64,000 nt of DNA from Bog-159 sp035602155 (GTDB lineage Bacteria > Acidobacteriota > Terriglobia > Bryobacterales > Bryobacteraceae). Positions 51,927 through 60,574 of the stretch are shown here, piece by piece. A program made the position numbers and the translations under genes. Under the pieces are notes generated by a model that saw only the letters and a program-made list of their open reading frames with translations, was not told the DNA's origin and searched no databases. Positions within the stretch are counted from its first letter, which is position 1, and each line of letters starts with the position of its first letter. The stretch is from the NCBI GenBank assembly GCA_035602155.1, contig DATNMW010000423.1, positions 1 through 64,000 on the forward strand, read 5' to 3'.

Positions 51927-53735
51927 CTACTGCGACGCGAAGGCCAGGAGCACGTTTCCAGGCATGCCGCCCAGCGCGCCGTAGCCGGAATCGACGAAGA
52001 GCATGCCGCCGGCAATCACGGGTCCGGACGCGCTCATCGACCCGCCCTTGGCCTTCACGCCATTGACTGTGGGGAAATCGCGCAAAGTATCGAAATCCCA
52101 AATCACCGCGCCGTCCGACGTATTGTAGGCGCGCAGATGGCCGTCCATAGAGCCGGAAAAGACAACTCCCGGAATCAGCGTTGCCGGCGCCATTTGCGCA
52201 GGCGTGCAGCCTAGGGTGGCCACGCACTTGGGTTCTTCCGGCGGCGCGTACCAGGTTTTCTCGCCGGTCGCGATGCGCAACGCAAACAGCCCGCCGCCCA
52301 GCTTCGGATCGCCGCCTTCGATTGGCCCGCGCATGGTGAAGTCGGAGAGCGGCACGTACACGTTATCCGTGTCGGCCGCGGGTCCGAACATGATGCCGCC
52401 CAAAACGCCGCCCTTGCCGATGCGCCGCTGCCACACGATGTTGCCCTGGGCATCCGGGTCGAGCGCCCACATCACGCCGGATTTCTGCCCCACCAGCAGC
52501 AGGCGCTTGCCGCCGGGGAGCGAAACCAATATGGGAGATGCGCCGATATCCGTATCGTCACCCGGCTTTTCCGGGCAGTTCACTTGGCCGGGAAGCACGC
52601 AGGCGACATTCCAGTGGTCCGCGGGCGTCAGTTGCTTGGACCAAAGCACTTTGCCGGTTTCCATATCGAGCGCCAGTACGGCGTCGCTGGCGGTGGTCTC
52701 CGGTCCGGAATGTTCGTTGCCGGTGCCCACGTAGAGTACCTTGCGCTTCACGTCGAGGGTGGGCGCGGACCAAATCGATACGCCCGATGGCCCCATCATT
52801 TGGGTACCGGCGGAGTTCACGCGCGTAGGCTTGGGCTCGGGAATCGTGTAGGTCTTCCAGAGGCGCTCGCCGTTGCGCGCATCCAGCGCCACCACGCTGC
52901 CGCGCGCCGTGCAGCACTTGTATTTCGGGTCGCCTGCCGCGACAAACTCTTCCGCGCCGGTCGAGACAGGCACGTACAGCCGTCCTGCGAAAAGCGTCGG
53001 GCTGCCGGTGATGTGCGAAAACATATGCTCATCCACGCGGGTTTTCCAGAGCAGTGCGCCAGTGTCCGCATCGACAGCATAGGCGGTGGATTGCGCATCT
53101 CCGAAATACAAAGCGTTATGCCCTTCGCCGTACGGCGCCACGTTGATGGCGGTGCGCACCGTCTGGGCCGCCTGGAAGGTCCAGTAGGTGCAACCGGTGT
53201 GCTGGTCGAGCGCGTACACAACGCCGCCGGCGCTACCCACAAACAGACGCCCGCCCGCGGCGGATGGCTGCCCAAGCGCCGAAGTTGCGCCTGGAAATCC
53301 GAACGCCCACTTCAGCTTCAGCTTGCTCACCAGGGAGCGGTCTAAACCGGCGGCAGCCCCGCTCTGCATGCGGGTGTTCTCCGGGTCTACACTCCAACCG
53401 TGCCAGCCGCGCAGGTCGTTCAGGGGCGCCGGAGCCGCCGGGCACGGCCCGCCGCTGACCTCCTCAGGCTCCTTCGATCCCAAATAAGCGGCGATCGCCA
53501 TGCGCTGCATCACCGGCAGCGTGGCCGCCACCAGGATCATTTTGCCGGTAGTCAAGGCGTCGAAAATCTTCGTGCGCGACATTTGCCGCAGCGCCTCGGG
53601 AGCCGGCGCGTGCGTCGAACTCCTTACTTTGTGGCAACCGGCGCAGTTCGTTTCGAAAAGCTGGGCGCCGGTCTGTGCCCGTGCCTGGGGGACAGCCAGC
53701 GACGCGGCTAGCAAGATCCATGCAAAGTCTTTCAT
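51927..53735 (-). CDS. cytochrome c / PQQ-type beta-propeller oxidoreductase
   Basis: 602 residues with a signal peptide (WILLAASLAVPQARAQ). An N-terminal cytochrome c domain has the haem site NCAGCHKV and a methionine ligand further on (about 60-85). The remainder is an eight-bladed PQQ-like propeller: GRLFVGSAGGVVYALDQHTGCTYW, ALYFGDAQSTAYAVDADTGALLW, GSVVALDARNGERLW, AVLALDMETGKVLW. It resembles polyvinyl-alcohol or alcohol dehydrogenases of the quinohaemoprotein kind. Without a close look at the PQQ ligands, a non-catalytic PQQ-like repeat protein remains possible. Confidence 0.85.
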   Translation of the reverse strand: MKDFAWILLAASLAVPQARAQTGAQLFETNCAGCHKVRSSTHAPAPEALRQMSRTKIFDALTTGKMILVAATLPVMQRMAIAAYLGSKEPEEVSGGPCPAAPAPLNDLRGWHGWSVDPENTRMQSGAAAGLDRSLVSKLKLKWAFGFPGATSALGQPSAAGGRLFVGSAGGVVYALDQHTGCTYWTFQAAQTVRTAINVAPYGEGHNALYFGDAQSTAYAVDADTGALLWKTRVDEHMFSHITGSPTLFAGRLYVPVSTGAEEFVAAGDPKYKCCTARGSVVALDARNGERLWKTYTIPEPKPTRVNSAGTQMMGPSGVSIWSAPTLDVKRKVLYVGTGNEHSGPETTASDAVLALDMETGKVLWSKQLTPADHWNVACVLPGQVNCPEKPGDDTDIGASPILVSLPGGKRLLLVGQKSGVMWALDPDAQGNIVWQRRIGKGGVLGGIMFGPAADTDNVYVPLSDFTMRGPIEGGDPKLGGGLFALRIATGEKTWYAPPEEPKCVATLGCTPAQMAPATLIPGVVFSGSMDGHLRAYNTSDGAVIWDFDTLRDFPTVNGVKAKGGSMSASGPVIAGGMLFVDSGYGALGGMPGNVLLAFASQ

Positions 53736-53771
53736 CGTTCGATCCTACGTTTGCGGTAACATGCTTCTCAA

Positions 53772-53921
53772 ATGGAGTCAATTCTGGACTTGCGCGACCT
53801 GGTGAAGCTTTTCCCGAACCAGCGCGCCGTGGATGGCATTTCGCTCAAGATTCCGCGCGGCGGATTCTACTCGCCGCTGGCGGCTGTCCGGGACGGAGGA
53901 ATTCCGCGATTCTTGTGGTGA
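53772..53921 (+). pseudogene. ABC transporter ATPase, N-terminal fragment
   Basis: 49 codons, of which the first 35 (ILDLRDLVKLFPNQRAVDG, then ISLKIPRGGFYS) are the start of a PotA/spermidine-type ABC ATPase, up to just before Walker A. The expected GPSGCGKTT does not follow; the frame changes character and stops at TGA 53919-53921. It is a truncated gene. Confidence 0.7.
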
Positions 53922-53993
53922 TTCCCAATTCCTTTGTTTCGCATTCCCAGATGGTGAGAACAGCCCATCCTGCCGCAGCTTCTTCTCTACTTC

Positions 53994-54179
53994 ATGTCCA
54001 CGCACTTCCCGGCAGGCCGGATTTGGTCCTTCCACTGGAGTGAGAGCGTGCGCCGCAGACCGGTGGGTGATTTTACCCAGCAGGCTGAAGTGGACGCCGA
54101 CAAGCCCTTACATTTCAATGCCATGGTGGTGGCTGCAAAATTGCGCTTGCTAACAGGGGAGAAACCCGATGAATTTTGA
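53994..54179 (+). CDS. short ORF overlapping the radical SAM gene, unknown
   Basis: 61 residues from ATG 53994; the frame is open from 53964. It ends DKPLHFNAMVVAAKLRLLTG and EKPDEF, with its stop inside the start of the radical SAM gene (11-base overlap), which suggests translational coupling. It has coding character but no family I recognise. Two readings are possible: the C-terminal end of a deleted gene (the ABC ATPase fragment lies just upstream) or a small partner or substrate peptide of the radical SAM enzyme. Confidence 0.45.
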   Translation: MSTHFPAGRIWSFHWSESVRRRPVGDFTQQAEVDADKPLHFNAMVVAAKLRLLTGEKPDEF

Positions 54180-55239
54180 CGAAGCGCCTATGCTGGTGAT
54201 CTGGGAAGTAACCCAGGCGTGCGACCTGGCGTGCGTACACTGCCGTGCATCCGCCCAGTCCAGCCGGCATCCGCGGGAGTTGAACACCGCGCAAGGTTTC
54301 GAACTGCTCGACCAGATCAAATCCTTCGGGAATCCGTTAATGGTTTTCACCGGCGGCGACCCTTTGAAGCGTCCGGATATTTACGATCTGATCCGCCACA
54401 GCGTGCAGGCCGGGCTGCGCACGAACGTCACGCCCAGCGCCACGCCGCTGCTAACCGAAGCGGCCATCGACCGCTTCCAGGACTGCGGCGTCTCGCGTAT
54501 GGCGATCAGCCTGGATGGACCGGACGCCAAATCGCACGACGATTTCCGCGGCGTGCCTGGCACTTTCGACCGCGCCATGCTGGCGCTGTACCATGCCAAG
54601 AAAATCGGCCTGGAGACGCAGTTCCAAACCACGGTGACGCGCCGCAACCTGGCGCGGCTGCCGGAGATGGCCAAGATCGCGGAGGATGTCGGCGCCAAAA
54701 TGTGGAGCCTGTTTTTCCTGATCGTGACGGGGCGGGCGCTGGAGAACGACGACTTGGCTGCGGAAGAATACGAGCGGGTATTCGATTTCATGTACGAACT
54801 CTCGAAGACGGCACCGTTCGCCATCAAGACCACCGAGGCGATGCACTACCGCCGCTATGTGGCGCAGCGCATGAAGGCGGAACACCGCTCCGCGCCGGAC
54901 CGCGAAAAGACCGGGGCGGTAATGTGGCGCACGGCGGGGGTCAGCGACGGCAAGGGGTTCGTGTTCGTCTCGCATACCGGCGAGATTTTTCCCAGTGGAT
55001 TTCTGCCGATTACGGCGGGCAATGTGTTGCGCGATTCGCTGACCGATGTTTATCGGAATTCCGGCTTGTTCCGCTCGCTGCGGGATATGGAGCAACGCAA
55101 AGGCAAGTGCGGTCTCTGCGAGTACCAGAAAGTGTGCGGCGGGTCCCGCGCGCGGGCTTATGCGCTGACGGGAAACTATCTGGGGGAAGATCCGCGGTGC
55201 ACTTATCGGCCGCGCCTGGCGGGAGCGCTGGCGGGTTAG
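54169..55239 (+). CDS. radical SAM/SPASM protein (TIGR04053-like)
   Basis: 356 residues. The 4Fe-4S cluster motif is VTQACDLACVHCRASA (CxxxCxxC, about residues 18-25). MVFTGGDPLKRPDIYDLI and MAISLDGPDAKSHDDFRG follow the SAM-binding pattern. The C-terminal SPASM-type cysteines are in GKCGLCEYQKVCGGSRARAY and GEDPRC. Family relatives are of the AhbD/NirJ/MftC kind that act on haem precursors or peptides. Which substrate applies here is unknown. ATG 54169 is the only sensible start. Confidence 0.88.
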   Translation: MNFDEAPMLVIWEVTQACDLACVHCRASAQSSRHPRELNTAQGFELLDQIKSFGNPLMVFTGGDPLKRPDIYDLIRHSVQAGLRTNVTPSATPLLTEAAIDRFQDCGVSRMAISLDGPDAKSHDDFRGVPGTFDRAMLALYHAKKIGLETQFQTTVTRRNLARLPEMAKIAEDVGAKMWSLFFLIVTGRALENDDLAAEEYERVFDFMYELSKTAPFAIKTTEAMHYRRYVAQRMKAEHRSAPDREKTGAVMWRTAGVSDGKGFVFVSHTGEIFPSGFLPITAGNVLRDSLTDVYRNSGLFRSLRDMEQRKGKCGLCEYQKVCGGSRARAYALTGNYLGEDPRCTYRPRLAGALAG

Positions 55240-55391
55240 GATCGCCGAAAAAGCCCACAGGTGCTATCGTGAAATCCGAAAGCGGCAGAAGTGACAAGAT
55301 TGAACAGCGCCGGGTGTCCGTGTATTTGCCATAAGCTCCCGTTCGGAAGTGTCGGCCTTTGCCCTCACGCAATGAAATCGCGTTGTCGAGC
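55240..55391. other. non-coding gap
   Basis: About 150 bases between the radical SAM gene and the small OB-like gene (convergent). No clear terminator stem was found. Confidence 0.4.
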
Positions 55392-55694
55392 CTACGGCTT
55401 CTCTGGGGCCAACAACCGCACGTTGACGGCCTCCGGCTTCAGATACGGATCCAGCTTCGTCTCCACCGATACGCGGTCGCCCGGCTTGATCTTCTCGCGC
55501 TTGATCTTTTGCGCGCCAGAGTAGTAATGCGTGTTATGCGTACAGGAAATGTCGAGATCGTCCTGATCGGGCCGGGCCAGCGTCAGCGTCGTGGAATCGA
55601 TCTGCCGTACCGTACCCGTGAAGGTTGCCAGCGGCAGCTGTTGCGCCACCATCCCCACGCATGCGGCGATAAGCGGAAAAATCGGCGCCTTCAT
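55392..55694 (-). CDS. small secreted OB-fold-like protein (DUF5666-like)
   Basis: 100 residues, signal peptide (PIFPLIAACVGMVAQQ), then a single beta domain: FTGTVRQIDSTTLTLARPD, KIKPGDRVSVETKLD, PEAVNVRLL. This pattern is that of small periplasmic OB-like domains. Function unknown. Divergent from the arylamine N-acetyltransferase gene with about 30 bases between. Confidence 0.75.
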   Translation of the reverse strand: MKAPIFPLIAACVGMVAQQLPLATFTGTVRQIDSTTLTLARPDQDDLDISCTHNTHYYSGAQKIKREKIKPGDRVSVETKLDPYLKPEAVNVRLLAPEKP

Positions 55695-55725
55695 TCGAAC
55701 CCATCTTACCTGCTACGCTAGCGCC

Positions 55726-56487
55726 GTGGATATTCCGGCTTACTTGCGCCGCCTCGCCTACACCGGACCGTTGGACGTCTCGCCTGCTACGCTGCGCGGG
55801 CTGCATCTGTCGCATCTGTACGCGGTTCCCTTTGAGAACCTCGACATCCACTTGGGCCGTCAGCTCTCGCTCGACCTCGCTGCGCTTTTCGACAAGGTGG
55901 TTACCCGCCGCCGGGGCGGCTTCTGCTATGAGTTGAACGGCCTCTTTTGCGCGCTGTTGCGGGAGTTGGGCTTTCCAGTTACTATGCTTTCCGCGGAGGT
56001 CGCCCGGCAGTCCGGCGGCTTCAGCGCGGCGTTCGACCATCTGGCGCTGCAAGTGGATCTCGGCGAACCATGGCTCGCCGACGTGGGTTTCGGCAATGGA
56101 TTCCGCTTGGCCGTGCGCCTTGACGATGCCTGTGCCCAGGCGCAGGGCGGCTCCGCTTATCGCATCGACACGGATGGCGCTTACCGCATCCTGCTGCGCC
56201 GCGACGGCCACGGAGCCGATGCCGGCGATTGGATGCCGCAATACCGTTTCCGGCTCGAACCGCATGCGCTCGCCGATTTCGCGGAACGTTGCCGCTTCCA
56301 TCAAACCTCGCTCGAATCGCATTTCACCCAAGGCCGCATCTGCACGCTGGCCACGCCCGAAGGACGCGTCACGCTGAGCGGCATGCGGCTGATCGAAACC
56401 ACCCCCGCCGGGCGGATGGAAAGCGAGATCGGCGGCGAAGCCGAATACGCCGCCGCACTGCGCGCACGATTCGGAGTGATAGAATAG
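55726..56487 (+). CDS. arylamine N-acetyltransferase
   Basis: 253 residues from GTG 55726 (DIPAYLRRLAYTGP). Catalytic Cys in RRRGGFCYELNGLF, His in FDHLALQV, Asp in WLADVGFGNGFRL. Typical size is 260-280. Transfers acetyl from acetyl-CoA to arylamines or hydrazines; also found in polyketide and lipid-related loci. An upstream extension of the frame runs across the divergent gene and is not coding. nuoB follows 20 bases downstream. Confidence 0.92.
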   Translation: MDIPAYLRRLAYTGPLDVSPATLRGLHLSHLYAVPFENLDIHLGRQLSLDLAALFDKVVTRRRGGFCYELNGLFCALLRELGFPVTMLSAEVARQSGGFSAAFDHLALQVDLGEPWLADVGFGNGFRLAVRLDDACAQAQGGSAYRIDTDGAYRILLRRDGHGADAGDWMPQYRFRLEPHALADFAERCRFHQTSLESHFTQGRICTLATPEGRVTLSGMRLIETTPAGRMESEIGGEAEYAAALRARFGVIE

Positions 56488-56507
56488 CGGTTCAAGGGAG
56501 GGTTTCG

Positions 56508-57074
56508 GTGTCATCGTTTATCCAAAACCAGTTCGATAGCAACGTGGTCACCACATCGGTCGACTATGTCTTCAACTGGGCACGCAAATCCGCCCTGTGG
56601 CCGCTCACCTTCGGGCTGGCTTGTTGCGCCATCGAGATGATCGCCTCCAGCACCTCCCGCTTCGATATCGCCCGCTTCGGCGCGGAGGTGTTCCGCCCCA
56701 GCCCGCGACAGTCGGACCTCATGATCGTGGCCGGCACTGTGACCCTCAAGATGGGGCCCGTCCTGAAGCGCATCTGGGACCAGATGCCCGACCCCAAATG
56801 GTGCATCTCCATGGGCGCATGCTCGAGTGTGGGCGGACCGTTCAACACTTACGCCGTGCTGCAGGGCGTCGACAAAATCGTGCCCGTGGATGTCTATGTG
56901 ACCGGTTGCCCGCCGCGTCCGGAGAACCTATTCTACGCGCTGTTGAAGCTGCAAGACAAGATCGACCAGATGACCACGTTGGTGAAGAGGCCCACCGAAG
57001 TCCGCCTGGATGAATCCATGCTCGCGCAATTCAAAGAGCAGGTCATGATCGCGCAGATTCAGAAGCCCGCGTAG
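56508..57074 (+). CDS. nuoB: NADH-quinone oxidoreductase subunit B
   Basis: 188 residues. Carries cluster N2 of complex I in the peripheral arm. Ligands in LACCAIEMIA (two cysteines), ISMGACSSVGGPF and VTGCPPRPENL. Start GTG 56508 is preceded by GGGAGG. Unlike the usual nuoA-N operon, no other complex I gene lies near; it is flanked by the N-acetyltransferase and pgeF, and its stop overlaps the pgeF start (TAGTG). Confidence 0.95.
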   Translation: MSSFIQNQFDSNVVTTSVDYVFNWARKSALWPLTFGLACCAIEMIASSTSRFDIARFGAEVFRPSPRQSDLMIVAGTVTLKMGPVLKRIWDQMPDPKWCISMGACSSVGGPFNTYAVLQGVDKIVPVDVYVTGCPPRPENLFYALLKLQDKIDQMTTLVKRPTEVRLDESMLAQFKEQVMIAQIQKPA

Positions 57075-57763
57075 TGTTCTACAGGGATTCGCAGAATATT
57101 TACCGCGTGCGTCCGCTGGAACGATTCCCGTGGCTGGAGCACGGCTTCGGCACGCGCCATGCTGTGGAACTCGCCACCGATCCGAGGCTGGCCACGCTGC
57201 ATCAGATCCACTCAAATACCTGGATTCCGGCGTGTGGCCGGACGGGTGTGTTAGGCGATGGCGATGCGCTACTTGAAAACACGCCCGGACATCTTGTGGC
57301 CGTTAAAACAGCCGATTGCATTCCCATCCTGCTGGTGGCCGAGGAGCGTCGCGCGGTGGCCGCCGTACATGCCGGCTGGCGGGGTACGGTGGCCGGCATC
57401 GCACGGAACGCATTGCGTGGGATGCGGGAAAAATTCGGCACGCGACCCGCGCATGTGCACGCGGCCATTGGTCCGGGCATTGGAAAATGCTGCTACGAAG
57501 TCGGCGCCGACGTGGCCGCGCAGTTTGGAGAAGCCGGTCCGTGCCACATCGACCTGGTCGAAACCAACCGGCGCCAGTTGATCGAGACTGGTATTCCCGA
57601 ATCTCGGATTTACGCGGCGAACCTGTGCACCAAATGCGGAATAGAAGATTTCCACTCATATCGCCGCGACAAAGAACAGGCCGGCCGCATGCTCTCCTTC
57701 ATCGGGTGGCATCGGCTGGAAGTTAGCGCAACTGCGTCCCTGACCCGCGCGTATATTAAGTAA
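57074..57763 (+). CDS. pgeF: peptidoglycan editing factor / polyphenol oxidase family (PgeF, YfiH)
   Basis: 229 residues. DUF152/COG1496 hallmarks: HQIHSN, KTADCIPILLV, AAVHAGWRGTVAGI, AIGPGIGKCCYEVG. In E. coli YfiH removes wrongly built UDP-MurNAc-L-Ser, while relatives act on purine nucleosides; either is possible. GTG 57074 overlaps the nuoB stop codon. Confidence 0.93.
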   Translation: MFYRDSQNIYRVRPLERFPWLEHGFGTRHAVELATDPRLATLHQIHSNTWIPACGRTGVLGDGDALLENTPGHLVAVKTADCIPILLVAEERRAVAAVHAGWRGTVAGIARNALRGMREKFGTRPAHVHAAIGPGIGKCCYEVGADVAAQFGEAGPCHIDLVETNRRQLIETGIPESRIYAANLCTKCGIEDFHSYRRDKEQAGRMLSFIGWHRLEVSATASLTRAYIK

Positions 57764-58585
57764 ATGCGTGCTGTATTGCTCCTGGCCGCCGCCTGCACTC
57801 TCGCAGCCGCGCAAGATCCGCGCGAAATCGTCCGGCGCTCGGTGCAACTGATGGACCACAACCTGGCCATTGCCCGCAACTACACCTTCCTCGAGCGCAC
57901 CGAAATCCGTGAGCTCGATTCCGATGCGCATGTAAGGACGCGCAAGATCATGCTTTACGACGTCACGCTGTTGGAAGGCTCGCCCTACCGCCGGCTGGTG
58001 GGCAAGGACGATCGCCCGTTGTCGCCCCAAGAGGAGCGTACCGAGCAGAAGAAACTCGCCGACAGCATCGCCCAGCGCCAGCAAGAGACGCCCACCCAGC
58101 GCGCCAAACGCATCGCGGATTGGGAAAAGAGAAGACGGCAAGAGCGCGAGCCTTTGAACGAAGTGCCGGATGCGTTCAACTTCAAAATCGCCGGCGAGGG
58201 TCAAGTCGACGGCCGCGACGCCTGGATTATCGAAGGTACGCCGCGGCCCGGCTATCATGCCCGCAGCAGCCTGGCGAAGCTATTCCTCAAGCTTCGCGGG
58301 AAACTCTGGATCGACAAGGCCGACTATCAGTGGGTGAAAACCGAAGCCGAGGTTACGGACACCATCTCCTGGGGCCTGTTCGTCGCGCGTCTGGGCAAGG
58401 GCGCGCGGCTCGATGTGCAGATGACGCGCGTGAACGACGAAGTCTGGCTGCCCAAACGGATCGAGGCCAAGGTCTCCGCCAGGCTGGCGCTGGTGAAGAA
58501 ATACAACGTCGAATCCGACACCAGCTTTTCCAACTACCGCAAGTTTCAAGTGGAATCGCGCGTGGTTGCCGCCACTCCCCAGTGA
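57764..58585 (+). CDS. secreted protein, LolA/outer-membrane-lipoprotein-like
   Basis: 273 residues with a clear signal peptide (AVLLLAAACTLAAAQ). The fold pattern is beta-rich: NYTFLERTEIRELD, AWIIEGTPRPGY, KLRGKLWIDKADYQWVKTEAEV, EVWLPKRIEAKVS, as in half-barrel LolA-like proteins. A charged helical insert (about residues 95-125) lies in the first third. It begins at the base after the pgeF stop, so is likely co-transcribed. Function unknown. Confidence 0.75.
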   Translation: MRAVLLLAAACTLAAAQDPREIVRRSVQLMDHNLAIARNYTFLERTEIRELDSDAHVRTRKIMLYDVTLLEGSPYRRLVGKDDRPLSPQEERTEQKKLADSIAQRQQETPTQRAKRIADWEKRRRQEREPLNEVPDAFNFKIAGEGQVDGRDAWIIEGTPRPGYHARSSLAKLFLKLRGKLWIDKADYQWVKTEAEVTDTISWGLFVARLGKGARLDVQMTRVNDEVWLPKRIEAKVSARLALVKKYNVESDTSFSNYRKFQVESRVVAATPQ

Positions 58586-58603
58586 CTCGTGGCGCACGCC
58601 TGG

Positions 58604-59434
58604 TCACTCGGCAACCAGCACGGCGCGTTGAGCAATCCGCGCCAGATTATCCGGGTCGTGAGCCGGTAGATAGAATAGCGGTTCCGCCCGCGCCAATGCC
58701 AAGATCTTCTTGCCGGTCGCAAGAGACACCGCCACATCCGGACTGACCCCATCCACCTTGCCCGCCCGCAGCAAGCTCTCGTTGTAACTCGTGTCACCCG
58801 CCAGGAACCAGGATGGCATGCCGCGGACCAGGACCGACACATGCGCCGGCGTGTGTCCGGGCGTTGGAATCGCGACTACGTCCCCGCTGCGGGTCAACGC
58901 CACACTCCGCTCGAACGGCCCCAGCGGTTCGTCTTGAAACCGGATGAATTCGGGCTTCCACCAACCCGGCCAATTACGCGGCAGATATCCCTGGAGCACT
59001 CCAAAGCGGCCGCGGGCGGTCTCATAGTCGGCCTGACTTACCCAGATCCTGCTCTTTTCGAAATGCGCGAGACCGCCGGCGTGATCCGAGTGCAGGTGAG
59101 TCAGCAGTACTTGCCGCACATCGGCGGGCCGTATGCCCAGTTTCTTGAGCTGCGGGCCGATCTCATCCTCCGGTTCGACGCGGAAGTGTACCGCCTTGAA
59201 ATAAGGGTGCCAGCGCGGGAAGTATCCGGGCGTATGCACGCGCGCCGTTTCCCCCGTGTCCACCACGATGACGCCTTCCTCGTGCTCGATGGCCCACGCG
59301 AATATGGGGAGCCACTCGGACCAGTCCCGGTCGAACAGAATATGCGCGGAGCGCGCCATTCCCTTTCCACGAGATTCCATCTGCGCGCGCTTGATCTGCA
59401 CGGAGCCTGTCCGGATCGGATGGATTACGGGCAC
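58604..59434 (-). CDS. MBL-fold hydrolase, AHL-lactonase-like
   Basis: 276 residues. Zinc motif THLHSDHAGGL, further ligands in TPGHTPAHVSVLV and LAGDTSYNESL, and the last histidine in YLPAHDPDN. This arrangement matches AttM/AiiA-type N-acyl homoserine lactonases, though other lactones or esters could be substrates. No signal peptide. Divergent from the GNAT gene (23-base gap). Confidence 0.88.
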   Translation of the reverse strand: MPVIHPIRTGSVQIKRAQMESRGKGMARSAHILFDRDWSEWLPIFAWAIEHEEGVIVVDTGETARVHTPGYFPRWHPYFKAVHFRVEPEDEIGPQLKKLGIRPADVRQVLLTHLHSDHAGGLAHFEKSRIWVSQADYETARGRFGVLQGYLPRNWPGWWKPEFIRFQDEPLGPFERSVALTRSGDVVAIPTPGHTPAHVSVLVRGMPSWFLAGDTSYNESLLRAGKVDGVSPDVAVSLATGKKILALARAEPLFYLPAHDPDNLARIAQRAVLVAE

Positions 59435-59457
59435 GCTCCAATTGTATCCTTGTATAC

Positions 59458-59895
59458 ATGGTCTGCATGGCCGACGAATGGCATAGGGGCGATTACGTCA
59501 TCAGCACGGATGCGGCGCGGCTGGATCTCGCCATGATCCATGAATACCTGAGCGGCTCCGCGTACCGGGCAATGGGCCGCCCGCTCGAAGTGGTGCGCCG
59601 CTCGATCGACAATTCCCTGCCCTTCGGAGAGTACGAAGGTGGCGCGCAAATCGGCTTCGCTAGGGTGGTCACCGACTACGCCACGTTCGCCTGGCTGGCG
59701 GATGTCTTCGTGCTTCCGGAGTTTCGCAGCCGGGGCATTGGCAAATGGCTGATCGGCGTGATTCTCGAACATCCTCGCCTGCCCGGTCTGCGCCGCTGGA
59801 TACTCGCCACGAAGGATGCGCACGGTCTCTACGCGCAATACGGCTTCACACCCCTGAGCGCGCCCGAGCGATTCATGGAGCGCTTCGCCGGGTAA
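59458..59895 (+). CDS. GNAT-family N-acetyltransferase
   Basis: 145 residues. Acetyl-CoA loop in VFVLPEFRSRGIGKWLIGVI, and the late part RRWILATKDAHGLYAQYGFTPL, as in small GNAT enzymes of the YdfO/YjcF-like class. Acceptor unknown. Start at ATG 59458 or ATG 59467. Its end overlaps by 23 bases the end of the convergent anti-sigma-like gene. Confidence 0.9.
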   Translation: MVCMADEWHRGDYVISTDAARLDLAMIHEYLSGSAYRAMGRPLEVVRRSIDNSLPFGEYEGGAQIGFARVVTDYATFAWLADVFVLPEFRSRGIGKWLIGVILEHPRLPGLRRWILATKDAHGLYAQYGFTPLSAPERFMERFAG

Positions 59896-60574
59896 CAGCC
59901 CAACCCACCAACGCCCCCGCGGCGGCGCTTAGCGGCAGGACCGCTGTATGCCACAGCATCACGTGCAGAGTTTCCAAATTCCTACAGTGAAGCTCCAGCA
60001 TACCGACACCGGCCAGCCCCGCAAGCGTGCCCACCACCAGTCCGGCGGCAACTGGATTCACGGCAAACCCGCGCCGTTGCAGCAACCAGCTCGCCGGGGC
60101 CGCCGGAATCGCATGGAGCAGGCCCGCAGCCAGGCAGACGATCCCCTGGGATACGAAGCGTTCGGTACGGTAATCCTGGAACAGCACCGCAAAGATGGCC
60201 AGCAGCGCCAGGCTACCCGCAGCCAGCAAGGTCGAAGGCGCTGCACGGCGCCGGCTTCCGGGAATCGCTTCGCCGGCGGCCGCAGTGGCCGCCAGCCAGA
60301 TAAGGATACCCAGCGTGGGAAAGATCAGGGCACGGTCCAAAGGGCTTTGCGCCTGAATGCCGAAGAATCCCGCACGGGCCGCGCCCGCCAGAGCGACTGC
60401 CGCGCAAACCAGAGCCAACCCGCTTGCCAGTACCCATCGCGGCGGCAAGGGACGGACCGGAACAAGCGAGGAGCCGACGGATTTGGCGATGCGATCGAGC
60501 AGCGCCGGGTCCACGTTACTGGGAGCCTGCGCAGCGGCCTGCTTCAGGATTTTGTCGATCTCTTCATCCCTCAC
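59873..60574 (-). CDS. DUF1109/NrsF-like membrane protein, probable anti-sigma factor
   Basis: 233 residues. N-terminal cytoplasmic stretch of about 45 residues (EEIDKILKQAAAQAP), then about six membrane helices (for example VLASGLALVCAAVALAGA, PVAAGLVVGTLAGLAGVGML). Position directly downstream of an ECF sigma gene, with a 4-base overlap, indicates that it holds that sigma factor at the membrane. Confidence 0.82.
   Translation of the reverse strand: MRDEEIDKILKQAAAQAPSNVDPALLDRIAKSVGSSLVPVRPLPPRWVLASGLALVCAAVALAGAARAGFFGIQAQSPLDRALIFPTLGILIWLAATAAAGEAIPGSRRRAAPSTLLAAGSLALLAIFAVLFQDYRTERFVSQGIVCLAAGLLHAIPAAPASWLLQRRGFAVNPVAAGLVVGTLAGLAGVGMLELHCRNLETLHVMLWHTAVLPLSAAAGALVGWAVTRRSAP

Noticed and set aside
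51927..53735. Possible methanol-dehydrogenase type enzyme
   Set aside because: The propeller pattern with an N-terminal cytochrome c fits quinohaemoprotein-like proteins in general, but I could not confirm PQQ and calcium ligands, so no specific enzyme name is given.
55534..56514. 326-codon minus-strand frame
   Set aside because: Antisense to arylamine N-acetyltransferase with intact catalytic triad.
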